Of a stretch of 24,396 nt of DNA, positions 15,399-23,043 are shown one piece after another. The stretch comes from DASTPP01 sp035762175 (GTDB lineage Bacteria; Myxococcota_A; Polyangia; Polyangiales; Polyangiaceae). The DNA is taken from assembly GCA_035762175.1 (NCBI GenBank), contig DASTPP010000241.1, positions 1 to 24,396 of the forward strand. Direction: 5' to 3'. How positions within the stretch are numbered: position 1 is the first letter of the stretch; each line of letters opens with the position of its first letter. The notes under the pieces are model-generated. The model searched no databases and was not told the origin of the DNA. It was given only the letters and a program-made list of their open reading frames with translations. Both the position numbers and the translations under genes were made by a program.

Positions 15399-17030
15399 CT
15401 ACCGCTGGCCGCGCAGGTGCGCCGAGACGCCCCGCTTGACCACGGTGTCGTCGACCCACTCGGCCCGCGTCTCGGGGTAGTCGAGCGTGCGGTGCAGCCC
15501 CCGGCTCTCGCGCCGGCTCATCGCCGACTGCACGATGAGGTCGGCGATGGTGGCGATGTTGCGCAGCTCGAGCACGTCGCGGGTCACGAGGTGGTCCCAG
15601 TAGTATTCGCGTATCTCTTCTTGCAAGACGGCGATGCGCCGGGCGGCGCGCATCAGGCGCTTGTTCGAGCGGACGATGCCGACGTAGTTCCACATCAGGC
15701 GCCGCACCTCCTCCCAGTTGTGCGAGACGATGACGGCCTCGTCGCTGGGGCTGGCGTTGCCGGTGTGCCACGCGGGCACCTGCGGGAAGGGCTCTTGCCG
15801 CTCGTCGGGCAGCCTCGCCCCGATCTGGCGCGCCGCCCGGTGGCCGAAGACGAGCCCCTCGAGCAGCGAGTTGGACGCCAGGCGGTTCGCCCCGTGCAGC
15901 CCCGTGCAGGCGCACTCGCCGATCGCCCAGAGCCCCGGCACCGACGAGCGGCCGTGCAGGTCGGTGCTGACGCCGCCGCAGAGGTAGTGCGCCGCCGGCA
16001 CGACGGGGATGGGCGAGGTCGTGATGTCGAGGCCGAAGCGCAGGCACTCGCGGTAAATGTTGGGGAAGCGCTCGCGCACGTACGAGGCCGGCCGGTGCGA
16101 GATGTCGAGCAGCACGTAGTCCGAGCCCGTGCGCTTCATCTCGAGGTCGATGGTGCGCGCGACCACGTCGCGGGGCGCGAGGTCGCCGCGCGGGTCGTGC
16201 TTGGCCATGAAGGGCGTGCCGTCGGCGAGGTGCAGGGTGGCGCCCTCGCCCCGCAGGGCCTCGCTGACGAGAAAGTTCTTCGCCTGCGGGTGGTAGAGGC
16301 AGGTCGGGTGGAACTGGTAAAACTCCATGTTCGCGATCTCGGCCCCCGCCCGGAAGGCCATCGCGATGCCGTCGCCGGTCGCGACGTCGGGGTTGGTCGT
16401 GTAGAGGTAGACCTTGCCCGCGCCGCCCGAGGCGAGCACCGTCTCGCGGGCCAAGAAGGTCACGACCTGCCCGGTCGTCTCGTCGAGCACGTAGGCGCCG
16501 GCGCAGCGGTCGGGGCCGCCGAACTTGGGGGCCACGATGAGGTCGACCGCGGTGTGGTCCTCGTAGATGCGCACGTTCGGCAGGGCCTTGGCGGCCTCGA
16601 TGAGCGCGCGCGAGACCTCGCGGCCCGTCATGTCGCTCGCGTGCACGACCCGGCGGGCCGAGTGCCCGCCCTCGAGCGTCAGGTCGAGCTCGTCGGGGCC
16701 GCCCTCGGCCGGCGGGTGGCTGTCGAAGCGCACGCCCCGGCGCACGAGGTCGGCGATGCGCTCGGGGCCCTCGCGCACGCACACCTCGACCGCCTCCTGC
16801 CGGCAGAGCCCGGCGCCGGCGACGAGCGTGTCTTTCACGTGCGACTCGAACGAGTCGCCGGCCCCGAGCACGGCGGCGATGCCGCCCTGGGCGTAGCGCG
16901 TGTTCGACTCTTCGGGCGCGCGCTTGGTGATGAGCACGACCTCGCCGTGGGCGGCGGCCTCGATCGCGCAGGTCAGCCCCGCGATGCCGCTGCCGATGAT
17001 CAACACGTCACACCGCACTGCTTCCGTCAT
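15399..17030 (-). CDS. nadB: L-aspartate oxidase
   Basis: This 543-residue flavoprotein oxidises L-aspartate to iminoaspartate, the first step of de novo NAD synthesis, which NadA then converts to quinolinate. The N-terminal FAD motif is VLIIGSGIAGLTCA. The succinate-dehydrogenase-like catalytic region contains GGHSARRVVHASDMTG and FYQFHPTCLY. HYLCGGVSTDLHGRSSVPGL and GECACTGLHGANRLASNSLLEGLVFG are hallmark flavin-binding stretches. A helical C-terminal domain (WEEVRRLMWNYVGIVR) completes the usual architecture at normal length. Start at ATG 17030. No nadA or nadC is in the window. The gene is divergent from etfB and appears monocistronic. Confidence 0.95.
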   Translation of the reverse strand: MTEAVRCDVLIIGSGIAGLTCAIEAAAHGEVVLITKRAPEESNTRYAQGGIAAVLGAGDSFESHVKDTLVAGAGLCRQEAVEVCVREGPERIADLVRRGVRFDSHPPAEGGPDELDLTLEGGHSARRVVHASDMTGREVSRALIEAAKALPNVRIYEDHTAVDLIVAPKFGGPDRCAGAYVLDETTGQVVTFLARETVLASGGAGKVYLYTTNPDVATGDGIAMAFRAGAEIANMEFYQFHPTCLYHPQAKNFLVSEALRGEGATLHLADGTPFMAKHDPRGDLAPRDVVARTIDLEMKRTGSDYVLLDISHRPASYVRERFPNIYRECLRFGLDITTSPIPVVPAAHYLCGGVSTDLHGRSSVPGLWAIGECACTGLHGANRLASNSLLEGLVFGHRAARQIGARLPDERQEPFPQVPAWHTGNASPSDEAVIVSHNWEEVRRLMWNYVGIVRSNKRLMRAARRIAVLQEEIREYYWDHLVTRDVLELRNIATIADLIVQSAMSRRESRGLHRTLDYPETRAEWVDDTVVKRGVSAHLRGQR

Positions 17031-17122
17031 GAGGGGCGCCTCGACCTCGAGAGGTATGGGGTTGCGGGCCCGGGGGGCCAGGGGCGTCCGGGCCCGCCCG
17101 TTCGGGGACCAATGCTAGCCCG

Positions 17123-17140
17123 CGCCGCCCCGGGGCGGCG
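17123..17140. promoter_or_regulatory. 18-bp perfect palindrome in the nadB-etfB divergent gap
   Basis: CGCCGCCCC followed by GGGGCGGCG is a perfect palindrome about 95 nt upstream of the nadB ATG. On the minus strand TAGCAT, a possible -10 box for nadB, is adjacent (17113-17118). Its position in a 291-bp divergent gap would suit an operator, but a GC-only palindrome could equally be chance in this composition. Confidence 0.3.
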
Positions 17141-17321
17141 AACCTTGTGGCGCCGGGGGTGAAATGGTGCCGCCGAGACGGCCCGATTGACGCGCCGGGC
17201 GGCGGGCGGTACCACCCGTGACCCAAGGTAAGCAAGGTGCCGTCGGGGGCCGCCGGTCGCGGCCAAGGGCCCGCGGCGCCGCGCCCCGCCCGCGTCAGCC
17301 TGTGATGGAGGGAAACGCCCC

Positions 17322-18149
17322 GTGAAAATCCTCGTCCCGCTCAAGCGCGTCGCCGACCCCGACAACGCGAACAAGATCAAGATCCCTGCCGGCGGGGCCG
17401 CCATCGACACGACCGGCCTCGAATGGAAGCCCAACCCCTTCGACGAGTACGCGGTCGAGACGGCCCTGCGCCTCACCGAGAACGGGGCCACGCCGAAGAC
17501 GCGCGCGGGCGAGGTCGTCGTCGTCACCTTCGGACCCAAAGAGACCGAGGCGACGCTGCGCCAGGCCCTGGCGACCGGCGCCGACAAGGCCGTCCGCGTC
17601 GACGCGAAAGACGGCGAGCTCGACGGCGCCCTCGTCGCCCGCGCGCTCAAGACCCTGGTCGAGCGCGAGAAGCCCGACCTCGTCCTGATGGGCAAGCAGG
17701 CCGTCGACGGCGACTCGAACCAGGTCGGCCAGATGCTCGCCCGCCTGCTCGGCTGGCCCCAGGCGACCTTCGCCGCCACGATCAAAGAGGAGGGCGGCGC
17801 GCTGCTCGTCGGCCGCGAGGTCGACGGCGGCGTCCTCTCGCTGCGCGTGAAATTGCCGGCCGTCGTCACGGTCGACCTGCGCATCGTCGCGCCGACCAGC
17901 GTCTACTCGAAGCAGACCGCCCCGACCTTCAAGTACAACGAGGGCGTCCGCTTCGCGGCCCTGCCCGCCATCATGCAGGCGAAGAAGAAGCCGCTCGCCG
18001 AGGTCAAGCTCGCCGAGCTGTCGGCCGACGCCGCGCTGCGCATTCAGTACTCGACCTTCGAGCCGCCGCCCGCGCGCAAGGCCGGCATCAAGGTGAAGGA
18101 CGTGCCCGACCTCGTCAACCGCCTCAAGAACGAGGCCAAGGTCCTCTGA
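17322..18149 (+). CDS. etfB: Electron transfer flavoprotein, beta subunit
   Basis: This 275-residue protein starts at a GTG (17322) with a strong Shine-Dalgarno GGAGGGA at 17307-17313, 8 nt upstream. The sequence MKILVPLKRVADP, FDEYAVETALRL, VVTFGPKETEATLRQALATGADKAVRV and LVLMGKQAVDGDSNQVGQML is the classic EtfB pattern, including the AMP-binding region. With EtfA it forms the FAD/AMP heterodimer that passes electrons from acyl-CoA and other dehydrogenases to ETF-quinone oxidoreductase. EtfA follows 33 nt downstream on the same strand, so the two are one operon. The length is slightly above the usual 250-260 residues. Confidence 0.95.
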   Translation: MKILVPLKRVADPDNANKIKIPAGGAAIDTTGLEWKPNPFDEYAVETALRLTENGATPKTRAGEVVVVTFGPKETEATLRQALATGADKAVRVDAKDGELDGALVARALKTLVEREKPDLVLMGKQAVDGDSNQVGQMLARLLGWPQATFAATIKEEGGALLVGREVDGGVLSLRVKLPAVVTVDLRIVAPTSVYSKQTAPTFKYNEGVRFAALPAIMQAKKKPLAEVKLAELSADAALRIQYSTFEPPPARKAGIKVKDVPDLVNRLKNEAKVL

Positions 18150-18182
18150 TCGGGGCCCCGCTCGAGAGGGAGAACGCAGACC

Positions 18183-19160
18183 ATGGCAGACATCCTCGTC
18201 GTCGCAGAAATTTCGGACGGCTCGCTCAAGAAGACCACCCACTCGGCCATCGCCTTCGCCCGCGAGGCGGCCAAGGGCCTGGGCGGCGGCTTCTCCATCC
18301 TCGCCCTCGGCCAGGGCGCCCGCGCGGCCGCCCAAGAGCTCGCCGGCTTCGGCGCCAAGTCGGTGCTCGTCACCGACGACGCCTCGCTCGCCAACTACGT
18401 CGCCGAGCGCTTCGAGAACACCGTCATCGAGGCGGCCAAGCAGGGCGGCTACGCCGTCGTCGTCGCGACGGCCTCGTCGTTCGGCAAAGATCTGATGCCC
18501 CGCGTCGCCGTCGCCCTCGACGCCGGCTTCGCCAGCGACATCGCCGCGGTCAAGGCCGAGGGCGGCAAGCTCGTCTACAAGCGCCCCATGTTCGCCGGCA
18601 ACGCCTACGGCTACTGCACCCTCACGACGAGCGTGCAGGTCGTCACCGTGCGCCAGAGCGAGTTCGCCCCCGCCGAGCCGAGCGGCGGCTCGTCGCCCGC
18701 GCAAGACTTCCCCCTCGCGCCCCCCTCCCCCGGCGCCGAGCGCGTCGAGTTCGTCTCCTTCGACCAGGTCAAGTCGTCGCGCCCCAGCCTCGGCGAGGCC
18801 AAGGTCGTCGTCTCCGGCGGCCGCGCCCTCAAAGAGCGCTTCAACGAGATCATCGAGCCGCTCGCCGACTCGCTCGGCGCCGCCATCGGCGCCAGCCGCG
18901 CCGCCTGCGACGCCGGCTACGCCCCGAGCGACTACCAGGTCGGCCAGACCGGCAAGATCGTCGCCCCCCGCCTCTACGTCGCCGCGGGCATCTCGGGCGC
19001 CATCCAGCATCTTGCCGGCATGAAGGGCTCGAAGGTCATCGTCGCCATCAACAAAGACCCCGACGCGCCCATCTTCCAGGTGGCCGACTACGGCCTGGTC
19101 GGCGACCTCTTCCAGATCGTGCCCGAGCTCACCCAGGCCGTTCGGGCCAACAAAGGCTGA
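18183..19160 (+). CDS. etfA: Electron transfer flavoprotein, alpha subunit
   Basis: This 325-residue protein starts at ATG 18183 with GAGAGGGAGAA just upstream. The N-terminal domain (MADILVVAEISDGSLKK) is followed by the FAD-binding C-terminal domain. That domain carries VVVSGGRAL, ADSLGAAIGASRAACDAGY, VGQTGKIVAPRLYVAAGISGAIQH and VIVAINKDPDAPIFQVADYGLVGD, the hallmark EtfA signatures. A Pro/Ser-rich stretch (about 160-185) separates the domains. It contributes the FAD site of the ETF heterodimer encoded with etfB. A strong intrinsic terminator follows, ending the operon. Confidence 0.95.
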   Translation: MADILVVAEISDGSLKKTTHSAIAFAREAAKGLGGGFSILALGQGARAAAQELAGFGAKSVLVTDDASLANYVAERFENTVIEAAKQGGYAVVVATASSFGKDLMPRVAVALDAGFASDIAAVKAEGGKLVYKRPMFAGNAYGYCTLTTSVQVVTVRQSEFAPAEPSGGSSPAQDFPLAPPSPGAERVEFVSFDQVKSSRPSLGEAKVVVSGGRALKERFNEIIEPLADSLGAAIGASRAACDAGYAPSDYQVGQTGKIVAPRLYVAAGISGAIQHLAGMKGSKVIVAINKDPDAPIFQVADYGLVGDLFQIVPELTQAVRANKG

Positions 19161-19170
19161 GCTTTCGGCC

Positions 19171-19219
19171 CCGCGCCCGGGCCGCCGCCACCCGAGGGGC
19201 CCGGGCGCGGCATTTTGTT
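19171..19219 (+). terminator. Rho-independent terminator of etfBA
   Basis: CCGCGCCCGGGCC (19171-19183) pairs perfectly with GGCCCGGGCGCGG (19198-19210), a 13-bp stem with a 14-nt loop. A T-rich tail, CATTTTGTTGTT, follows. It begins 10 nt after the etfA stop and is the clearest intrinsic terminator in the window. Confidence 0.88.
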
Positions 19220-19277
19220 GTTGACCGGGCGGCTCCGAAGCTTCAATAGTCCGCCCGTCGTTTTTACCGAAACGACT

Positions 19278-19354
<77 letters not shown>

Positions 19355-19410
19355 CTCTCCCGCTTTTCTCTCCCTCACCCGGCCGCCGGCGAGGCACCCG
19401 CGGCACTCTC

Positions 19411-20694
19411 ATGGGCCCGCCCACCGCCCCGCGCCAAGCGTCGACCGGCGGCGCTGACGTTGGCGACGTCACTCACAACCCCCCGCCCGGCGGCGCCGCT
19501 CACGGCACCCCGCCCGGCGGCGCCGCTCGAGGCGCCGCGACGGGCGACGCCACCGCGCGCCTCGCCGCCCTCGCCGCCCGCCGCGCCGCCGCCGCGCACC
19601 CGGGCCGGCCCCTCGACGCGCTGCTCGCCGACGATCTCGGCGGCAACGATCTGAAGACGCTCGTCATGCACGCGCTGCGGCGGCGGGCGCGGCGCCGCTC
19701 GTTCGCCGATCTGCGGGCCGAGCTCGGGCGGCTCGCGATGGCGCACGCCTCCGAGGCCGACGCCCGCCGGCTGCACGCCTTCGACGGCGCCTTCTTCGCG
19801 GCGGCCGCGGGCTTCGAGGCGATCGAGCTCGCGCCCGTGCAGCCGCTCGGCGCCTCGGCCTGCGCCGGCGTCGACCCGAACCACGTGCTCGCGACCCACC
19901 GCGCGGTCGAGGCGAGCTCCGACCCGGCGACCGCGCTCGCGCTGCACGCCGCCCGCCGGCGCCTGGCGGGCGATCGCGGGCCCGTGCGCCTTTGCGCGAG
20001 CCTGCGCGTCCTGCGCCTGCAGCCGCTCGACGACCCCGCCTTCCGCCCGCACTTTCGCCTCGCCGCCCTCGCCTCGGCCGCGCGCTCGACCGGGCCCCGC
20101 GACGACGACGGCTGCGAGCGCCGGGCGCTGCTCGAGCACCTGCTCGTCTGGGCCGACGCCTTCGACCGGGCGGCGGCCGCGGGCTTCCGCACGTCGGGCC
20201 TGCGCGTCCTGCTCTCCGATACGCGGCTCGTGCGCGCGTGCCTGCTCGCCTGCGGCATCGACCCCGAGGGCGCCTCGCGCCTCGCCTCGGCGACCCGCCC
20301 CGACGCGGCCGACGGGCTCTTGCACCCCGCCGGGGGGCGCATCGCCCGCGCCGCCCCCGACCCGGTCGAGGCCGCCCGCGCGCTCGGCCTCGGGGCGCGC
20401 GAGCTCGCGCTCGCCGCCGCGCTCGCCCGCGACGTCGCCGAGCCCCTGCGCGCCCGCCGGCCCGACGTCGAGGTCGCCTTCGATCTCGGACGCCTGCAGG
20501 GCCTCTCGTACTACGCGGGCCCCTTCGTGCGGCTCGTCCTGCGCCGCGACGACGGCCTCGAGCTCGGCGCCGGCGACGGCGGGGCGACGACCTGGCTGCA
20601 AGCCCTCCACTCGGACCGCCGCGAGCGCCTCGTGACGACGGGCGTGGGCGCCGAGCTCCTGGTCAAGCTCTTCGACGGCCCCCGCGCGCCCTGA
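19411..20694 (+). CDS. HisZ/HisRS-like (class II aminoacyl-tRNA synthetase fold) protein, divergent
   Basis: This is a 427-residue frame from ATG 19411. The first 45 or so residues are Gly/Ala/Pro-rich and contain an in-frame 27-bp duplication (PPGGAAHGT), so the true start could be later. The core shows weak but patterned similarity to the histidyl class II fold. LCASLRVLRLQPLDDPAF (about 194-211) resembles the motif 2 region. FDLGRLQGLSYYAGPF (about 357-372) resembles the histidine-binding FDLxRxRGLDYYTG motif of HisRS and HisZ. There is no anticodon-binding domain of normal length. It could be a regulatory HisZ-type subunit for a short HisG, or an orphan paralogue. No his genes are nearby. 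The fold assignment rests on these two motifs only. Confidence 0.6.
   Translation: MGPPTAPRQASTGGADVGDVTHNPPPGGAAHGTPPGGAARGAATGDATARLAALAARRAAAAHPGRPLDALLADDLGGNDLKTLVMHALRRRARRRSFADLRAELGRLAMAHASEADARRLHAFDGAFFAAAAGFEAIELAPVQPLGASACAGVDPNHVLATHRAVEASSDPATALALHAARRRLAGDRGPVRLCASLRVLRLQPLDDPAFRPHFRLAALASAARSTGPRDDDGCERRALLEHLLVWADAFDRAAAAGFRTSGLRVLLSDTRLVRACLLACGIDPEGASRLASATRPDAADGLLHPAGGRIARAAPDPVEAARALGLGARELALAAALARDVAEPLRARRPDVEVAFDLGRLQGLSYYAGPFVRLVLRRDDGLELGAGDGGATTWLQALHSDRRERLVTTGVGAELLVKLFDGPRAP
19482..19528. repeat. 27-bp period duplication inside the 5' end of the HisZ-like gene
   Basis: A 20-bp block at 19482-19501 is repeated exactly at 19509-19528, a 27-bp period equal to nine codons. 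It adds a low-complexity PPGGAA segment. The joining bases CTCACGGC resemble the repeat core at 9775-9882. Confidence 0.65.
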
Positions 20695-20757
20695 GCGCGG
20701 GCGCCGGCGCGCCCCCGCCCTCGACCCCTCTTCCCGCCCCGCGACCCGGACGAGCCC

Positions 20758-21255
20758 ATGATCGAGATTCGCCCCTACCGCCCCGAAGACCGCGCGGGCC
20801 TCATCGCGCTCGTCTCGCCGATTCAGCGCGAAGAGTTCGGCGTGCCCATCACGCCCGAAGAGCAGCCCGATCTCGTCGCCGTCGAAGACTTCTTCGGCCG
20901 GGGCGCGAGCCGCTTCTGGGTGGCGCTCGACGGCGCGACGGTGGTCGGCGCGATCGGCCTGCTCGACGCCGGCGAGGGGCTCGGCGTCGTGCGCAAGATG
21001 TTCGTCGCGGCGCCCTACCGCGGGCGGGGCAGCGGCCTCGCCCAGCGGCTCTTCGACGCGCTGCTCGAGCGGGCGCGCGAGCGCGGCCTGCGCGCGCTCT
21101 ACCTGGGGTCGACCGCCCGCATGCAGGCGGCCCACCGCTTCTACGAGAAGAACGGCTTCGAGCCCGTCGCGCCCGAGGCGCTGCCCGCCACCTTCCCCCG
21201 GGTGCACGTCGACACGCACTTCTTCCGGCGCGTGCTCACCCCCGCCGCGGGCTGA
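20758..21255 (+). CDS. GNAT-family N-acetyltransferase
   Basis: This 165-residue protein starts at ATG 20758, 63 nt after the HisZ-like gene on the same strand. It begins IEIRPYRPEDRAGLIALV, the usual beta1-alpha1 of GNAT enzymes. The acetyl-CoA binding motif A is VVRKMFVAAPYRGRGSGLAQRLFD, with the Q/R-x-x-G-x-G/A loop RGRGSG. Motif B follows: GLRALYLGST...AAHRFYEKNGF. The acceptor substrate cannot be told from sequence; small molecules or protein N-termini/lysines are possible. Probably co-transcribed with the upstream gene. Confidence 0.9.
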   Translation: MIEIRPYRPEDRAGLIALVSPIQREEFGVPITPEEQPDLVAVEDFFGRGASRFWVALDGATVVGAIGLLDAGEGLGVVRKMFVAAPYRGRGSGLAQRLFDALLERARERGLRALYLGSTARMQAAHRFYEKNGFEPVAPEALPATFPRVHVDTHFFRRVLTPAAG

Positions 21256-21335
21256 GGCGGCGTCGTCCAGCGGCCGTGCGCGGTGCCCCCGGGCGGAGAC
21301 GTCGGCAGTTTTCTGCAGCCTTGGGCGAGGCCGAG

Positions 21336-21440
21336 AGCTTGTCGAACGGCCCCGAGGGCTTCCTTGCCGGCCCCGAGGGCTTGTCCGCCCGCCCCAGCGG
21401 CTTGTCGCGCGAAACCGAGGGCCCGTCGCGCCGCCCGGGC
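21336..21440. repeat. Array A: five tandem 21-bp repeats
   Basis: Units begin at 21336, 21357, 21378, 21399 and 21420, each exactly 21 bp, with consensus close to GGCTTGTCnnnCGGCCCCGAG. Divergence between units is moderate. The period equals seven codons and the plus frame would read GL-S-x-x-P-E-type heptads, but there is no start codon with a ribosome-binding site and no family resemblance. The gap 21256-21878 holds this array, the opposed array B and nothing else I can name. Confidence 0.8.
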
Positions 21441-21520
21441 GCTCTTGGCCCCGGAGGGCGGGCCTCGGGGCGCAGCCCCAAAGCCCAGGGTTGCGAGGGA
21501 CGAGGTAGGCTCGTCCGTTC

Positions 21521-21604
21521 GACAAGCCCCCCGGGCGGCCCGACAAGCTCGGCCATCGGCCCGACAAGCTCGACGCGTTGCCCGGGGAGCTCGACGCGTC
21601 GCCC
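21521..21604. repeat. Array B: four tandem 21-bp repeats in opposite orientation to array A
   Basis: Units begin at 21521, 21542, 21563 and 21584, each 21 bp, consensus close to GACAAGCTCGnCnnnnnGCCC. This is roughly the reverse complement of the array A unit. The first units mirror each other exactly: GCTTGTCGAACGG at 21337-21349 and CCGTTCGACAAGC at 21515-21527. Together A and B form a large imperfect inverted repeat around a centre near 21430-21500. Confidence 0.78.
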
Positions 21605-21878
21605 AGCGACGCCGGGTGGCCCCGAGGCCCCATGGGCCCGCCGAGAGGCCCTTCGCGGGGGCAGAGACGCGTGCCCGCTCGTCGAGCGGACCTTTCGGGG
21701 CGAGCGGCGTCGCGCCGATGGCTGCGGGCACCGGGCGCGCGACGGCGCGGAGAGTGGGCGGCATCGCGGACGACGCGACGGAGCCGGAGTTCGTGGGGGC
21801 CCGGCTCGATGGTAGGGCCCGGCGGGCATGCTAAGCTCGCGCACTCAGACGCGCCGCGGCGCCGAAGGCGAGCCAATC

Positions 21879-22214
21879 ATGAGCGACAAAGACGAAGTGG
21901 CCAGGCGCCTGATTGACTGGCACTTTCGCATCGAGCCCGAATTGCAGGTGATCTATCGCATCGTCTCGCCGAACGAAGACGCCACCGAAGAGCCGATCAA
22001 GTTGCTCGAAGTCAGCGGCGCGACGGTCGAAACGGGGCGCGTCGAGCCCTTCGCCTTCGGCCCGGCCGGCGACATCAGCTACCCGAGCGTCATCGCCGAG
22101 ATCAGCCCGGCCGAGATGGAGCGGGTCCGACAAGGCGGCCTGGCGCTCCCCGCGGGCTGGTCGCTCGAGAGGGCGCAAGAGCACGTTCGGCCCAAGAGCG
22201 CCGATGCCGCCTGA
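21879..22214 (+). CDS. Small protein of unknown function, first gene of a pair with a HEPN-like protein
   Basis: This 111-residue protein starts at ATG 21879 with a GAAGGCGAG purine stretch upstream. It is acidic. An N-terminal helix (VARRLIDWHFRI) and beta-type segments follow (LQVIYRIV, IKLLEVSGATVE), then a C-terminal portion (ISPAEMERVRQGGLALPAGW). No signal peptide, membrane segment, or helix-turn-helix is obvious. I do not recognise the family. Its stop overlaps the start of the next gene by 11 nt, so the two are translationally coupled. Base composition drops relative to the neighbours. In a toxin-antitoxin reading it would be the antitoxin-side partner, but this is inference from context alone. 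Confidence 0.75.
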   Translation: MSDKDEVARRLIDWHFRIEPELQVIYRIVSPNEDATEEPIKLLEVSGATVETGRVEPFAFGPAGDISYPSVIAEISPAEMERVRQGGLALPAGWSLERAQEHVRPKSADAA

Positions 22215-22728
22215 CCGAGACGAATGGTCTCGGGCCTACGCCAAGCAGAGCCGCAGTGACTTCGCGATCTACCGACTCCTCGCGGCGAAGGGCCAGGTCG
22301 CGGCGTGCCACCCGCTGCACTACCTTCAGATGGCCTGCGAGAAGATCGCGAAGGCGTATCGGTTCCGAGACACGGCGACGCTCGACAAGCGACTCACGAC
22401 CGAGCACGTGGCCTTCTCTCAGTTCATCATGAGCTTTCTCAGCTCTGCCGCCATCAAGCAGCGCTACCGCGGGCGCGACGAACAGCTCCGCCAGATCCGC
22501 AAGACCGCAAGGGCGTTGGCGCGCGAGATCGAGCGGCTCGCGCCCGCCGTCGACCCTGAGACGTCCCCGTCGAACGCCGAGTACCCTTGGGAGCAAGGCG
22601 GGCGCGTGATCACCCCCTGCGAGTTCGACTTTTCGAACCTATCGCTACTCCGAGCCCCCGGTGGGCGTACCTTGCTTCGCCTCATCGAGCTCGCGATCGT
22701 CGACTTCGACGAGATCCGAATTCACTGA
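22204..22728 (+). CDS. HEPN-like helical protein, second gene of the pair
   Basis: This 174-residue protein starts at ATG 22204 inside the end of the preceding gene. The N-terminal half (SRSDFAIYRLLAAKG, then HPLHYLQMACEKIAKAYRF) follows the HEPN pattern: a first helix with a DLxxA-type start and a second with an AxEKxxKA core. An Rx4H motif, RLTTEH (Arg63-His68), fits the HEPN RNase signature, though its place after the second helix is not typical. The C-terminal part (RQIRKTARALAREIERLAP, NAEYPWEQGGRVITPCEF) is not known to me from characterised toxins. Codon use is less GC-extreme (about 60 % GC by eye), suggesting transfer. HEPN proteins are often RNases in toxin-antitoxin or antiviral modules. 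Confidence 0.7.
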   Translation: MPPDRDEWSRAYAKQSRSDFAIYRLLAAKGQVAACHPLHYLQMACEKIAKAYRFRDTATLDKRLTTEHVAFSQFIMSFLSSAAIKQRYRGRDEQLRQIRKTARALAREIERLAPAVDPETSPSNAEYPWEQGGRVITPCEFDFSNLSLLRAPGGRTLLRLIELAIVDFDEIRIH

Positions 22729-23043
22729 TCCGAGTGGCGGCGGCTCGTGTGCGCCCGGAGGGCGGGGCCCCTGCGGCCTGAGACCTCATGCCCCTGGGGG
22801 GCGCCCCTGCGCATGGACGTCGACCTTTTTCTGCTTCCCGGGGTCGACGTCCCTCGCAGCCTGAAGGCGAGGCCAGGGCGCCCGGAGGGCGCGTACGAGC
22901 GACCGCTCGTAGGAGGCGGTTCTCTCTCGAGCCCGTCGCCCCTCGGGTGGGGCGCCCCACGGTAGCCCACGGAGGCCGCCGGGGGGCGACGTGTGGCACG
23001 CCGCCTTCGCCCCCAGCCGGCGCCAGCGCCCGTCGGCGCGCCC
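22729..23043. other. Convergent intergenic region with several hairpins
   Basis: This 315-bp gap separates the HEPN-like gene (+) from the dienelactone-hydrolase-like gene (-). It contains GGACGTCGACC (22815-22825) paired exactly with GGTCGACGTCC (22842-22852) around a 16-nt loop. It also contains ACGAGCG-AC-CGCTCGT near 22902-22917 and the palindrome GTGGGGCGCCCCAC (22947-22960). No stem is followed by a proper T tract, so these are possible Rho-independent-like or processing structures only. No convincing gene is seen. Confidence 0.55.

Noticed and set aside
15208..15480. Plus-strand reading frame over the 35-bp repeats and the nadB 3' end
   Set aside because: The repeat period is not a multiple of three and the peptide is Pro/Arg/Ala-rich; it also overlaps nadB antisense.
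21236..21844. Minus-strand frame of about 200 residues with heptad repeats over arrays A and B
   Set aside because: The heptads follow automatically from a 21-bp DNA period; both strands stay open, there is no ribosome-binding site, and the flanking residues are Arg/Pro-rich. A decayed repeat protein remains possible but unsupported.
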